64,000 nt of DNA from Planococcus sp. MB-3u-03 (GTDB taxonomy: Bacteria; Bacillota; Bacilli; Bacillales_A; Planococcaceae): positions 663,501-727,500 of the forward strand of contig NZ_CP025135.1 of NCBI RefSeq assembly GCF_002833405.1. Reading direction: 5' to 3'. Made by a program: the position numbers and the translations under genes. Under the pieces are notes generated by a model, which made no database searches, had not been told where the DNA came from, and saw only the letters and a list, made by a program, of their open reading frames with translations. Shown in pieces: positions 8,459 to 17,507 of the stretch (its first letter is position 1; the number at the start of each line of letters is the position of its first letter).

Positions 8459-10166
8459 CCAAAAGCTCTATCATGTTTTAGACCTTTGTATTGAATGTGA
8501 TATGGATATTTTAAGTGATAACGATATCTTATCTATGCTCCAGAAATACGAACTGGATGTAGAGATCGTTTCCATCTTGCTGGACTATATCGATCGCTTT
8601 AACAGACAGGAATTTAAAGACGCGATCTACAAATTATTAGCCATGGATTACCCAGATGGCATTAAAATTCAGGGAATCAATGCATTAATGAATTTGTATC
8701 CAACGGAAACTATCGATCCATCCTTTATGGAGAAGCATGTAAGAAACAAGAAAAACAAGATGTTTTTCGATAGCTATATGGACTTTCTCAAGACAGATTT
8801 TACATTTGAAAAGCCAGGCGTTTCCATTTTGCAGTCGATGTTCTACGGGGATTTTGAAGATAGCGGAAAAGGGAACAATGGCGGCTTAGCCGTATTATTA
8901 AAAGGCTTGGGTGAAGAGATCTCGAAAGACAGCCGCATAGCCCATGTGTTTACGATTACGATCACCCAAGAATTGAACAAGCCCTTTATCAGCTCTCATG
9001 GAGATAAACACGTCTTTATCAGATTGCCGATCTATTTGGACCAGTCTAGATCAGACAAGTTCATCAAAAGAGAGTTGTTTATCAAACGGCAGATAGCCAG
9101 TTATTTAAAACAGTCAGCAATAAAGCCTGATGTCTTTCATATCCGGTTTTTAGACAACGCGTCTAAAGCGGTGGCTCATTTAAGTGAGGAATTGAATGGC
9201 AAACTGGTCTTTACGCTAACGCCAGACCCGCACCGGAACATGTTTGAAGGATCGGGGCAGTTAAAAGAACTCGAATTTAATGATCTTATTGAAAAACTGA
9301 ACAAGATCAAAATAGGTGATGAATTAATTCGTACAAGTAATGGAATCGTTGGGATTGGGAATGGAGATGTGAAAACAGAACTTGCGGTTTACTTCCCTCA
9401 ATTCAAAGATGAAGATGTAAATGGAAAAATTAAAATGATCGGTGAAGGGATACAAACAGGCCAAACCATTGATGAAGAAGCGATCGCTTCCTATTCCAAC
9501 CGCCACATCGAATGGAATGAAACCAATAAAGGCTTTTTTGAGAAGCCTGTCATCTTAAACGTCGGGAGATTGGCTGTGTTAAAAGGGCAGATGGAACTGT
9601 TAAAAGCGTGGTCAAACTCCAAGCTTTCGGAAACCCATAATCTGCTCATCATCGGCGGAGACTTGGAGAAACCGAGTAAAGAAGAAGAAATGGTGATGGA
9701 GTTTTTCGAGGATTTCCTACAACAGCATCCTGAGTTCAAAGACAGGTTCATCCATAAAGGGGCCATGTCGAATGTGGATATCAGATTGCTGGAAAGGGAC
9801 ATCATCAAAAGAGACTTTGACTTTCCCCATATCTACCTGTGCTCCAGTGTAAAAGAAGAGTTTGGCATCGCTATTTTAGAAGCAATGTCGATCGGCTTCC
9901 TGACTCTCGGCCCGATCAAAGGCGGAGTTAAGAGTTATATGAAGAACGGAGAAAATGGATTTTTGATCGACACCAGCAACGGCGAAACGATTGCCAAAGA
10001 AACGGAAAGCCATCTGTATGATCCTAAAATGGATAAAGACGCCGTGCAACAAATTCAAGCTGCAGGACAGAAAACAGTAGATGAAAACTTTTCCATTCAA
10101 AAGATCTCACACGAGTTCGTGTCATTTTATTTGTCTTTAGAAGGAGAAAACGAAAATGAAGTATAA
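8439..10166 (+). CDS. GT4-like glycosyltransferase with helical N-terminal domain
   Basis: The 575-residue protein has an N-terminal helical region (about residues 1-110, no family recognised). A Rossmann-like donor/acceptor domain then starts near GGLAVLLKGLGEEIS, with a histidine-rich stretch FTLTPDPHRN. The C-terminal GT-B half has GRLAVLKGQMELLKAW and the EX7E-type motif KEEFGIAILEAMSIGF, typical of family GT4. It is cytoplasmic. The start is GTG at 8439, within the upstream gene, with a weak ribosome site, consistent with coupling. It overlaps the following GT1-like gene by 11 bp. The sugar donor and acceptor are unknown. Confidence 0.8.
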   Translation: MNQQYDSQKLYHVLDLCIECDMDILSDNDILSMLQKYELDVEIVSILLDYIDRFNRQEFKDAIYKLLAMDYPDGIKIQGINALMNLYPTETIDPSFMEKHVRNKKNKMFFDSYMDFLKTDFTFEKPGVSILQSMFYGDFEDSGKGNNGGLAVLLKGLGEEISKDSRIAHVFTITITQELNKPFISSHGDKHVFIRLPIYLDQSRSDKFIKRELFIKRQIASYLKQSAIKPDVFHIRFLDNASKAVAHLSEELNGKLVFTLTPDPHRNMFEGSGQLKELEFNDLIEKLNKIKIGDELIRTSNGIVGIGNGDVKTELAVYFPQFKDEDVNGKIKMIGEGIQTGQTIDEEAIASYSNRHIEWNETNKGFFEKPVILNVGRLAVLKGQMELLKAWSNSKLSETHNLLIIGGDLEKPSKEEEMVMEFFEDFLQQHPEFKDRFIHKGAMSNVDIRLLERDIIKRDFDFPHIYLCSSVKEEFGIAILEAMSIGFLTLGPIKGGVKSYMKNGENGFLIDTSNGETIAKETESHLYDPKMDKDAVQQIQAAGQKTVDENFSIQKISHEFVSFYLSLEGENENEV

Positions 10167-11457
10167 AAAGATCTTTGTCGTCAGTCCGCCATTCTATTCG
10201 CATTTTAACCCCTTGCTCGTGTTAGCCAAAAGCTTTCAGGAACAGGGTGCACAAGTGACAGTTGGCTGCAGCATCGAATTCAAGGAACAAATCCTGAAAG
10301 AGAATTTGGCTTTTTATGAAATCGACATCAGTTCCAATAAAAATACAGGGACCAGTGAAGACACCGTGCAGCCGGATACGGAGAGAATGAGGTTAGAAGA
10401 ATTCTTCGAGTCGACAAAAAAAGGCGCAGTGGAAACACTGATCACCCAGTCCCGCCACCGGAAGGCGGATATGCTTTATAATCCGCAAGAGCTGATTGAT
10501 AAGATCAAGACGATAGACGATTCCATGGATGTTGATCTTTATGTGGTGGACATCTTATCGTACTCGATTACGCTGAGCTTGTATTTCTTAGGGCTGCCTT
10601 TCGTGACGTTTTGCCCGCCTCATCCGAACACGATTCCAAGAGATGGACGGTATTTCAATGTGCCGAAAAGCTGGCCAGAGGCGATAACGGTCGAGGAAGA
10701 AGATCTGAAGAAGTTAAAGCAAGTTTCCACCCAAACGCAACAGGAGTTTACGGAAGTCTTCAACAATATTATCAGTGAAAATAAGTCGATTAAAAAAATC
10801 AACAATGCGTTCAGCTTAGTCTCTGAAATCGCGGTGATCTACAATTATTTTGATTTCAACAATATCGAAAAAAACGAAGAAAGCCCGAAAGAATTATTCA
10901 TAGGGAATTCATTCGAAGCGGTTGCGTTAGATGAAGACTGGATGGAAAAGTTAGAGACGAAAGAACAGAAAATCATGATCAGCTTAGGGACTTTTTTATC
11001 GAATAGAAAAGACGTGCTGGAAAAACTCATCCTGTCGGCAAGGGAAAGTCATCCTGATGCGCTGTTAATCGTCTCGGCAGGCAGCCATGCGGAGGAACTC
11101 AAGAAGTACAGCTCGCCCAATACGATCATCGAAGGTTTTATTCCTCAAGTCGCGCTTATGCAGTATGTCGACACCGTGGTCTTTCACGGCGGCTGCAACA
11201 CCTTGACTGAAGCGATGTACCATGGGAAAAAGATGGTCATCTTACCGTTCTCCAGCGATCAGTTCAATATTGCCTATGATATTGAGAAGAATAATTTGGG
11301 AAGAGTGCTGGACCCGAATAATTTCAGCACAGAACAATTGGCACAGGCATTTACCGAGCTAGAAGAGAGTTCTAAAGACAAGTTGCTGTATTGGCGCAAC
11401 GTCTCAAGAGAACGAGGCGCGGATTATGCAGTGAAGAAAATATTGGAGATTGAATGA
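10156..11457 (+). CDS. GT1-like glycosyltransferase (MGT/UGT type)
   Basis: The 433-residue protein begins FVVSPPFYSHFNPLLVLAKSFQEQGAQVTVGC, the N-terminal acceptor domain of GT1 enzymes. It ends with the donor-binding stretch VVFHGGCNTLTEAMYHGKKMVILPFSSDQFNIAYDIE, which carries the HGG and DQ features of UDP-sugar-dependent macrolide/flavonoid-type transferases. Its ATG overlaps the GT4-like gene, with AGAAGGAG just upstream. The two transferases probably act in sequence on one small lipophilic or secondary-metabolite acceptor, but nothing nearby identifies it. Confidence 0.85.
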   Translation: MKYKKIFVVSPPFYSHFNPLLVLAKSFQEQGAQVTVGCSIEFKEQILKENLAFYEIDISSNKNTGTSEDTVQPDTERMRLEEFFESTKKGAVETLITQSRHRKADMLYNPQELIDKIKTIDDSMDVDLYVVDILSYSITLSLYFLGLPFVTFCPPHPNTIPRDGRYFNVPKSWPEAITVEEEDLKKLKQVSTQTQQEFTEVFNNIISENKSIKKINNAFSLVSEIAVIYNYFDFNNIEKNEESPKELFIGNSFEAVALDEDWMEKLETKEQKIMISLGTFLSNRKDVLEKLILSARESHPDALLIVSAGSHAEELKKYSSPNTIIEGFIPQVALMQYVDTVVFHGGCNTLTEAMYHGKKMVILPFSSDQFNIAYDIEKNNLGRVLDPNNFSTEQLAQAFTELEESSKDKLLYWRNVSRERGADYAVKKILEIE

Positions 11458-11495
11458 CATCCAAGTATAGAGGTTGACTAATAAGTCGATATTCC

Positions 11496-11604
11496 GCAAA
11501 ACAGCTGCGCTTTCCGCGGGCTCGCGCCCAAGCCTCCTCGGTCTCTGCGCTCCCTGCGGGGTCTCGGTCGTCTCGCTTTACCGCAGGAGTCGCAGCTGTT
11601 TTGC
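11496..11604 (+). repeat. GC-rich intergenic repeat, copy A
   Basis: This 109-bp element is bounded by a perfect 14-bp inverted repeat (GCAAAACAGCTGCG / CGCAGCTGTTTTGC). It contains the TTTCCGCGGGC, AGCCTCCTCGG, TGCGGGGTCTC and CCGCAGGAGTCGC blocks seen in dispersed Bacillales repeats. It codes for no protein. Confidence 0.75.
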
Positions 11605-11686
11605 TCCATATCTGTTAGTAAGTTAGTGGGTGGATCAAATCAAGGAGAGTCACGAACTACTACACTTTTCGTAAACAATATCTCAA

Positions 11687-11808
11687 GGACTCGGAGCGCA
11701 ATGCGGCGACTCCTGCGGAAGAACGGAGTGATGAGACCCCACAGACGCTCGCGCCGAGGAGGCTCAGCGCTTCGTCCGCGGAAAGCGTCCGCATGGAGCG
11801 CAGAGTCC
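11687..11808 (-). repeat. GC-rich intergenic repeat, copy B (inverted)
   Basis: This copy is in opposite orientation to copy A. Read on the minus strand it shows the same ordered blocks: CTTTCCGCGGAC, GAGCCTCCTCGG, GTGGGGTCTCATC and CCGCAGGAGTCGCCGC. Together the two copies fill most of the gap between the glycosyltransferase operon and the NCS2 permease. Confidence 0.75.
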
Positions 11809-11871
11809 TATATATCGAAGATGACACGGTGGATCGAATAATAACTGAATAAAATTGAAAAGAGGTGTTGT

Positions 11872-13212
11872 ATGAAGGAAGTAGTTGGAGCTGATACAAA
11901 GGCTAGGAATACAAACAAATACGATGTGGATGGCGTACCTCCATTAAGAGAAGCCATACCATTAGGATTGCAGCATATTTTCGCGATGTTTTTAGGGAAT
12001 GTTGCTGTCCCGATCATCATTGCAGGTGCGGTCGGCATCACCGGAGCGGATTTGACGATTTTGATTCAAAGCGCCATGGTCATGGCTGGAATTGCAACGA
12101 TCATCCAATGTTACCCAATATGGCTGGTCGGGGCGCGGCTCCCGGTCGTGATGGGAACGAGCTTCGGATTTTTGCCGACTAATCTCGTTATCGCCGGCTC
12201 CTATGGCATCGGCGGATTATTGGGTGCCAGCCTTATCGGCGGTTTGTTCGGCGGCGCCTTAGGGTTTTTCATAAGGAAAATAAGAAGATTCTTTCCAAAA
12301 ATCGTCACCGGTACAGTCGTGCTGACGATCGGTTTGTCACTGTTGCCTACAGGGATTGTCTCGATGGCTGGAGGCAGTGGATCTGCAAACTTCGGATCGG
12401 CTAAAAACTGGTTGGTAGCTTTACTCGTACTTGCAATCGTGCTGTTTTTAAATCGATATGCAAAAGGAATGGCTAAAACGTCCTCCATTTTAATCGGCAT
12501 TGTCATTGGTTATATGGTGGCGCTGCCGCTCGGGATGGTCGAATTTGGCCCCATCAGAGAAGCTTCATGGTTTTCCGTTCCGCAGCCATTTTACTTCCCG
12601 ATGGAATTTTACTGGGGAGCTATCCTCCCAATGATGATCATGTTTATCGTGACATCGGTTGAGACCGTTGGCGATGTGACGGCCATGACGACCGGGGGAG
12701 CGGGCAGGGAACCCACGGAAAAAGAGCTTTCGGGCTCAGTCATAGCTAATGGGTTCACCTCTTCTTTAGGTGCGATCTTTAATTCCTTGCCGAATACATC
12801 GTTTAGCCAAAATGTAGGGATGATCGCATTTACCAAAGTCATGAGCAGATATGTCGTTGCTGTTGGCGCTGGGTTTTTAATATTAGCAGGCCTTATCCCT
12901 AAGATTGGGGCTTTAATCTCCACAATGCCCCCAGCAGTTATTGGCGGCGCGACCGTCATCATCTTTTCTCAGATTACGTTAACCGGCATAGACATCCTGA
13001 CATCAGAACCTTTGAATGAAAGAGCCAAGATCATCATTGGCTTGTCTTTAGTATTCGGTCTCGGATTAAGCCAAGTGCCCGATGCGATGAATGCGTTTCC
13101 GGAAGTTATCAAGCTATTGTTCGGCGGATCTGGCATCACCATCGCCTGCTTTATGGCGATTGCTTTGAACCAGATCATTCCGGAAGAGCGAGTGGAAAAA
13201 GAAAACGCATAG
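11872..13212 (+). CDS. NCS2-family nucleobase permease (uracil/xanthine/urate type)
   Basis: The 446-residue membrane protein has about 12-14 hydrophobic segments. It carries the NCS2 signature NTSFSQNVGMIAFTKVMSRYVV (roughly residues 304-325) plus the upstream VVMGTSFGFLPTNLVIAG stretch. The family imports uracil, xanthine, uric acid or guanine with protons. An AGAGGTG ribosome site precedes the ATG. I looked for a purine riboswitch in the 414-bp upstream gap and did not see one; that gap holds the two GC-rich repeats. Which nucleobase it carries is unsure; the signature is closest to xanthine/urate members. Confidence 0.88.
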   Translation: MKEVVGADTKARNTNKYDVDGVPPLREAIPLGLQHIFAMFLGNVAVPIIIAGAVGITGADLTILIQSAMVMAGIATIIQCYPIWLVGARLPVVMGTSFGFLPTNLVIAGSYGIGGLLGASLIGGLFGGALGFFIRKIRRFFPKIVTGTVVLTIGLSLLPTGIVSMAGGSGSANFGSAKNWLVALLVLAIVLFLNRYAKGMAKTSSILIGIVIGYMVALPLGMVEFGPIREASWFSVPQPFYFPMEFYWGAILPMMIMFIVTSVETVGDVTAMTTGGAGREPTEKELSGSVIANGFTSSLGAIFNSLPNTSFSQNVGMIAFTKVMSRYVVAVGAGFLILAGLIPKIGALISTMPPAVIGGATVIIFSQITLTGIDILTSEPLNERAKIIIGLSLVFGLGLSQVPDAMNAFPEVIKLLFGGSGITIACFMAIALNQIIPEERVEKENA

Positions 13213-13247
13213 GCGAAATCCCGCTCGGCAACAATAACACGAAGAAA

Positions 13248-13288
13248 AAGCCGTATTCGGCAAGCTCAAAGCTTACCGGATGCGGCTT
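13248..13288 (+). terminator. Terminator of the nucleobase permease gene
   Basis: The stem AAGCCGTATTCGG pairs with CCGGATGCGGCTT with two G-U pairs, and is followed by a weak T-rich tail (AAGTATTTTATT). Confidence 0.65.
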
Positions 13289-13353
13289 AAGTATTTTATT
13301 AATCAATATTTCTTTAGTAAACTATGAACTACCAAAGAAATGAGGCGTAGCTA

Positions 13354-14580
13354 ATGGAATATATTTATCTCTTGATTGCGGCAGTTTTAGTTGTATTAGT
13401 TGGTGCCTTTATTTATTTCAGAAAGAATCAAGACGCAGCTGTTCAAATAGAAGAAACGCCTAGCGAAAGCGTGGAAGAAGCGGTTGAAATTGAGGAGCCT
13501 GAGCCGGAAGAGGACGATAGCTATTTGAACCCGGTCGTGACGGAAGTGGAGGATGCGGAACTCGTCAAGAGCGGCTACAAGCGGATCGAGATCCCGGCGA
13601 ATATGATTCCGGTCATTGCCGAGACCTTGAAAGACGGAGCGGTGATTTTCCAGCAAAGCCGGACGTTCCGCGTCGAGTTCAGCCCGGAAGTGGTCAAGGG
13701 ATTGAAGGATAAGAGCATGAGCTTGATCGAGCGGGTGAATGGCAAGGGCTATATGCCGGCGGTGAAAAAAGACGGCGTGAAAGGGATATACGAGCAGGCG
13801 GTGTTGGTGAAACGGGTGAACCCTGGGCTCGTGGCCCATGCGAGCATGAGCTTGTTGACGACGGTGGTCGGCCAGCAGCAACTCATGGAAATCCAAAGTT
13901 CCTTGAAGAGCATGGAACAGAAATTGAACACGCTGATCCAACACCGTGAACACGATTTCGCCGGGAGGATCGATGCGCGTTTCGGCTATTTCAAGGAAGT
14001 CATCGAACGCTTCCGCAGAAACGGCATCACACTTGGCGGCGTGGAAGACGCGGAAATCGAAGGCTTTTACACGGCGACGCTGCAGGACTTGAAAGTTCTG
14101 ACGAAAGACTTGAAAGCAATCGTCGCGAGTGTCGAAAGTTTGAAAGAGCACGAAACGCTGCGCAAATGGGGAGAGGCCCCGGTGAAAAAAGAGTACGAGC
14201 AACTCATCGGGCGCTTCAACGCCAAACAGGAATTATTGCTATTGAATGTGCAATTCATCCAGGAATGCTACGAGCCGTATCTCCGGACCATCCGAAATTA
14301 CGAAGAAGCCGATGTGAAATCGCAGACTTTGGCCGAGATCGTTGTGGAGAATCATGCGTTGATTCAAAGCATCGAAGAGAAAGTGAAAAGCATCGAGGAA
14401 AATTATAAAGTGAAGATCAACTTCGGCCTGAAAGCCTTGAAGTACCGCAATTTGGAGAGCTTGAAAGAACTGGCGCCTGTGAAGATTAATGAGCAACAAG
14501 CTATGGAGCAAGAGGTTCCGTCTGAAGTGTTGGTGGAAGTGACAGAAGACGATCAGGCTTATGCGTATGTGCCGCGTTAA
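13354..14580 (+). CDS. Membrane-anchored coiled-coil protein of unknown function
   Basis: The 408-residue protein has one N-terminal membrane segment (residues 3-23, IYLLIAAVLVVLVGAFIYF). An acidic linker follows (about 31-60, rich in Glu and Pro). The rest is a long, mostly helical cytoplasmic region with coiled-coil character (for example LMEIQSSLKSMEQKLNTLIQHREHDFAG). The topology resembles cell-division or toxic-anion-resistance-type scaffolds such as EzrA, but no family signature is visible, so no function is assigned. It is a single gene with terminators on both sides. Confidence 0.7.
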   Translation: MEYIYLLIAAVLVVLVGAFIYFRKNQDAAVQIEETPSESVEEAVEIEEPEPEEDDSYLNPVVTEVEDAELVKSGYKRIEIPANMIPVIAETLKDGAVIFQQSRTFRVEFSPEVVKGLKDKSMSLIERVNGKGYMPAVKKDGVKGIYEQAVLVKRVNPGLVAHASMSLLTTVVGQQQLMEIQSSLKSMEQKLNTLIQHREHDFAGRIDARFGYFKEVIERFRRNGITLGGVEDAEIEGFYTATLQDLKVLTKDLKAIVASVESLKEHETLRKWGEAPVKKEYEQLIGRFNAKQELLLLNVQFIQECYEPYLRTIRNYEEADVKSQTLAEIVVENHALIQSIEEKVKSIEENYKVKINFGLKALKYRNLESLKELAPVKINEQQAMEQEVPSEVLVEVTEDDQAYAYVPR

Positions 14581-14625
14581 AGAGGAGAAGTTTGTTCGAG
14601 AATTGAGTTCCTATTGAAATGTCCA

Positions 14626-14663
14626 ACAAGAGCTGTCCATCTAAAAAGATGAGCAGCTCTTGT
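14626..14663 (+). terminator. Rho-independent terminator
   Basis: A 10-bp perfect stem ACAAGAGCTG / CAGCTCTTGT carries an inner CATC/GATG stem and is followed by TTTTAT. It separates the coiled-coil gene from the uronate operon. Confidence 0.82.
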
Positions 14664-14714
14664 TTTATATCAGACAAGCCATCATTTCATTTTCAGAATA
14701 ATGCGCAAGCGAAG

Positions 14715-14760
14715 TTGATTTTGAAAACGCTATCAACTATACTTTTACTAAACCGGTTTA
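14715..14760 (+). promoter_or_regulatory. Promoter of the kdgK operon with cre site and palindromic operator
   Basis: The -35 TTGATT (14715-14720) and -10 TATACT (14738-14743) are 17 bp apart. A cre-like site, TTGAAAACGCTATCAA, occupies the whole spacer (14721-14736), so CcpA would block RNA polymerase directly. The perfect CG-centred palindrome TAAACCGGTTTA (14749-14760) sits at the expected start of transcription and is a good operator for the KdgR-like LacI protein encoded at 17508. Confidence 0.75.
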
Positions 14761-14797
14761 TTAAATGATGAAAAGTAGGTTGGGAGAGGTACTGATT

Positions 14798-15754
14798 ATG
14801 GCAGACACTTATAAAATTTTAACATTGGGAGATGCATTGATTACATTTAACCCATCAGAAACAGGACCGCTTCGCTATGTTCCAGCTTTTACGCGGAAAG
14901 TCGGCGGTGCGGAGTTGAACTTTGCGATCGGCAGTGCGCGTCTGGGTATGGAGACAAAGTGGGTTAGCCGTCTCGGTGGAGATGAGTTTGGACGTGTCAT
15001 TTACAACTTTGCACGAGGAGAGGGCATCGATATGTCGGACGTGCAGTTTGTTGAAAATTATCCGACCTCGCTGAACTTTAAAGAAATCCGTGAAGACGGT
15101 TCAGGAAAAACCTTCTACTACCGTTATCAATCGCCAATACTGACGATGGAAGCGGAAGATATCACGAATGAGATGTTCGAAGGTGTGAATCTTGTGCATT
15201 TGACGGGCGTGTTCTTGGCAATCGATCCAAAAAACTTGGCAATCGTTAAGCAAGTATTGAAAATTGCCGGCGAGCAAAATATCCGTGTGTCGTTCGATCC
15301 GAACATCCGCTTAAAGTTATGGACCTTGGAAGAAGCGCAAGCAGCATATCGGGAAATCCTCCCTTCAGTCGATATTTTATTGACAGGCTTGGATGAGATT
15401 GAAATGCTGAATGGCATTGCAACAGAACAAGCATTAGAAGGTTTCGCACAACAATACGATATTTGCCAACTGGTCATCAAAGACGGCGGCAACGGCTCTA
15501 GAGTCTATCAAAAAGGTACGTGGCATACGAAAGAGGCGTTCAATGTGACCGTAGTGGATACAGTAGGGGCTGGGGACGGCTTTGATGCGGGTTATATTTA
15601 CGCAGTGCTTCACGGGTATGGCCCGGAAGATGCGCTCGAGTTTGCCAATGGCGTCGGTGCTTTAGTGACGACAGTGTCCGGAGACAACGAGGGGCTGCCG
15701 TATTTGCAGGAAGTGCTGGCGTTGGTGCGCAAAGAAAAATTGGTCGAACGTTAA
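14798..15754 (+). CDS. kdgK: 2-keto-3-deoxygluconate kinase
   Basis: The 318-residue protein is a PfkB-family sugar kinase. GGAELN (36-41) binds substrate, and DTVGAGDGFDAGY (254-266) contains the catalytic aspartate D260 and anion hole. It phosphorylates 2-keto-3-deoxygluconate to KDPG with ATP. The start chosen is ATG 14798, 7 nt after GGGAGAGGT; an upstream in-frame ATG at 14765 lacks a good site. It is the first gene of the operon, 15 bp before kdgA, with uxuA and a LacI regulator after it, which supports the name. It is regulated by the promoter at 14715-14760. Confidence 0.88.
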   Translation: MADTYKILTLGDALITFNPSETGPLRYVPAFTRKVGGAELNFAIGSARLGMETKWVSRLGGDEFGRVIYNFARGEGIDMSDVQFVENYPTSLNFKEIREDGSGKTFYYRYQSPILTMEAEDITNEMFEGVNLVHLTGVFLAIDPKNLAIVKQVLKIAGEQNIRVSFDPNIRLKLWTLEEAQAAYREILPSVDILLTGLDEIEMLNGIATEQALEGFAQQYDICQLVIKDGGNGSRVYQKGTWHTKEAFNVTVVDTVGAGDGFDAGYIYAVLHGYGPEDALEFANGVGALVTTVSGDNEGLPYLQEVLALVRKEKLVER

Positions 15755-15769
15755 AGGGGGAAATACAAA

Positions 15770-16387
15770 ATGTTGAAGCATGAAATTCTAGCAAGTATTA
15801 CCGATACGAAAGTGGTTGCGGTCATTCGCGGCAGCAGCGCCGAAGAAGCTGTGGAACTGTCAAAAGCAGCGGTGGAAGGCGGCATCCGTGCCATCGAATT
15901 AACTTACACAACGCCGCAAGTGCAAAAAGCATTTGACGCCTTACACGGAACAGACGTCTTACTTGGAGCTGGATCCGTGTTGGATGCCGAGACTGCTCGC
16001 CATGCCATTCTGTCTGGAGCGAAATTTATCGTTAGTCCTCATTTCGACGAAACCATAGCGCCAGTCTGCAACCGTTATGGGATTCCTTATTTGCCAGGGT
16101 GCATGACGATCCGCGAGATGGTCAAAGCATTGGAAGCAGGATGTGAGGTCATCAAACTATTCCCGGCGAATAACTTTACGCCGTCATTTATTAAATCCGT
16201 TAACGGGCCGCTGCCTCACGTGCGCATCATGCCGACAGGCGGCATTAACTTGGATAATATTCAGGACTGGTTAGCTGCAGGAGCCGTCGCAGCGGGAATT
16301 GGCAGTGACTTGAACAAAGCATATGCCGCTGGTGGTTACGAAGCGGCCGTGGAATTGAGCCGGAAATACGCAGAAAAAATCGAATAA
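15770..16387 (+). CDS. kdgA: 2-keto-3-deoxy-6-phosphogluconate aldolase
   Basis: The 205-residue protein is a class I aldolase of the KDPG/KHG family. The Schiff-base lysine is K129 in EVIKLFPANNF and the general base glutamate is E43 in AIELTYTTP; the phosphate site is near PTGGIN (155-160). It splits KDPG into pyruvate and glyceraldehyde-3-phosphate, and some members also cleave 4-hydroxy-2-oxoglutarate. An AAGGGGG ribosome site lies just ahead of the ATG. It sits between kdgK and uxuA in one operon and completes the uronate route. Confidence 0.9.
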   Translation: MLKHEILASITDTKVVAVIRGSSAEEAVELSKAAVEGGIRAIELTYTTPQVQKAFDALHGTDVLLGAGSVLDAETARHAILSGAKFIVSPHFDETIAPVCNRYGIPYLPGCMTIREMVKALEAGCEVIKLFPANNFTPSFIKSVNGPLPHVRIMPTGGINLDNIQDWLAAGAVAAGIGSDLNKAYAAGGYEAAVELSRKYAEKIE

Positions 16388-16403
16388 TAAAGGAGCATAA
16401 CTC

Positions 16404-17485
16404 ATGAATATGACATTTCGCTGGTATGGTCAAGGCAATGATACGGTCACACTCGAACACATTAAACAAATTCCAGGCGTCAAAGGCATCGTTTGGGCAC
16501 TTCACGATAAACCGGCTGGAGAAGTCTGGTCAAAAGAAGACATTGCGAAAGAAGTTGCGTATATCGAATCGCACGGTTTTCATGCGGATGTTGTGGAAAG
16601 CGTCAACGTCCATGAATCCATTAAGCTGGGCAATAGCGAAAGTGCGCAGTATATCGAAAACTACAAAGAGTCGATCCGCAATTTAGCAGAAGCGGGCGTC
16701 AAAGTGATTTGCTACAACTTCATGCCGATTTTCGACTGGACGCGTACGGAAATGTTCCATCCGCTGGAAGACGGCTCGACGGCGTTGTTCTTTGAGAATG
16801 CCAAAGTAAAAGATGCCGATCCGAAAGAATTGATCCGCACTGTCAGCGAAGCATCGGATTTGACTTTGCCAGGCTGGGAACCCGAGAAATTGGATCGCAT
16901 CACCGAATTGTTCGAAGCGTATAAAGAAATTGACGAGGCGAAGCTATGGGCGAACTGGAGATTTTCCTGAAAGAGATCTTACCGGTTGCAGAACAAGCAG
17001 GCATCAAAATGGCTATCCATCCGGACGATCCCCCGTTCTCCATTTTCGGCTTACCGCGCATCATTACAGGTGAAGCCAGCTATGAAAAACTCATCGAAAT
17101 TTCCGATTCGCCATCAAATGCATTTACGATGTGCACCGGTTCCATGGGCGCCAGCAAATCGAATGATATGGTAGCGATTGCGAAGAAATATGCCAATCGT
17201 TCGCCGTTTGCGCATATCCGCAACGTAAAGATTTACGATAATGGCGACTTTACCGAAACCTCTCATTACACGCAAGATGGCTCGATCGATATTAAAGGGG
17301 TTGTGAAGGAATTGCATGAGCAGAACTTTACGGGCTACGTGCGTCCAGATCATGGCCGCCATATTTTTGGTGAAGTATGCCGACCGGGCTATGGTTTATA
17401 TGACCGAGCACTGGGAATTATGTATTTGCACGGCTTATGGGATGCGTACGAGACAAAACGCAGCGCCCTTGCTGAACAACGCTAA
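16404..17485 (+). pseudogene. uxuA: Mannonate dehydratase, frameshifted
   Basis: The first 184 codons (from MNMTFRWYGQGNDTV to KLWAN) and the last 176 codons (LEIFLKEILPVAEQAGIKMAIHPDDPP to the end) match one mannonate dehydratase, but lie in different frames. The change is at about 16955, where CGAACTGGAG appears to have lost one base. Restoring one base gives 360 residues, the usual length. UxuA dehydrates D-mannonate to 2-keto-3-deoxygluconate with a metal ion; the metal-binding and active-site parts are all still encoded. Frame one stops at 16968-16970. An internal ATG at 16946 with a GAGG nearby could start the second half. The disruption is either real or a sequencing error. Confidence 0.88.
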
Positions 17486-17507
17486 TCTGTTTTATCCGGG
17501 AGTTTGA

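Noticed and set aside
11626..11841. 71-residue frame across GC-rich repeat copy B
   Set aside because: It lies wholly in the repeat, is rich in Arg and Ser from repeat composition, and has no conserved counterpart in copy A.
11458..11871. Purine riboswitch ahead of the NCS2 permease
   Set aside because: I found no conserved purine aptamer core in the gap; it is occupied by the GC-rich repeat pair.
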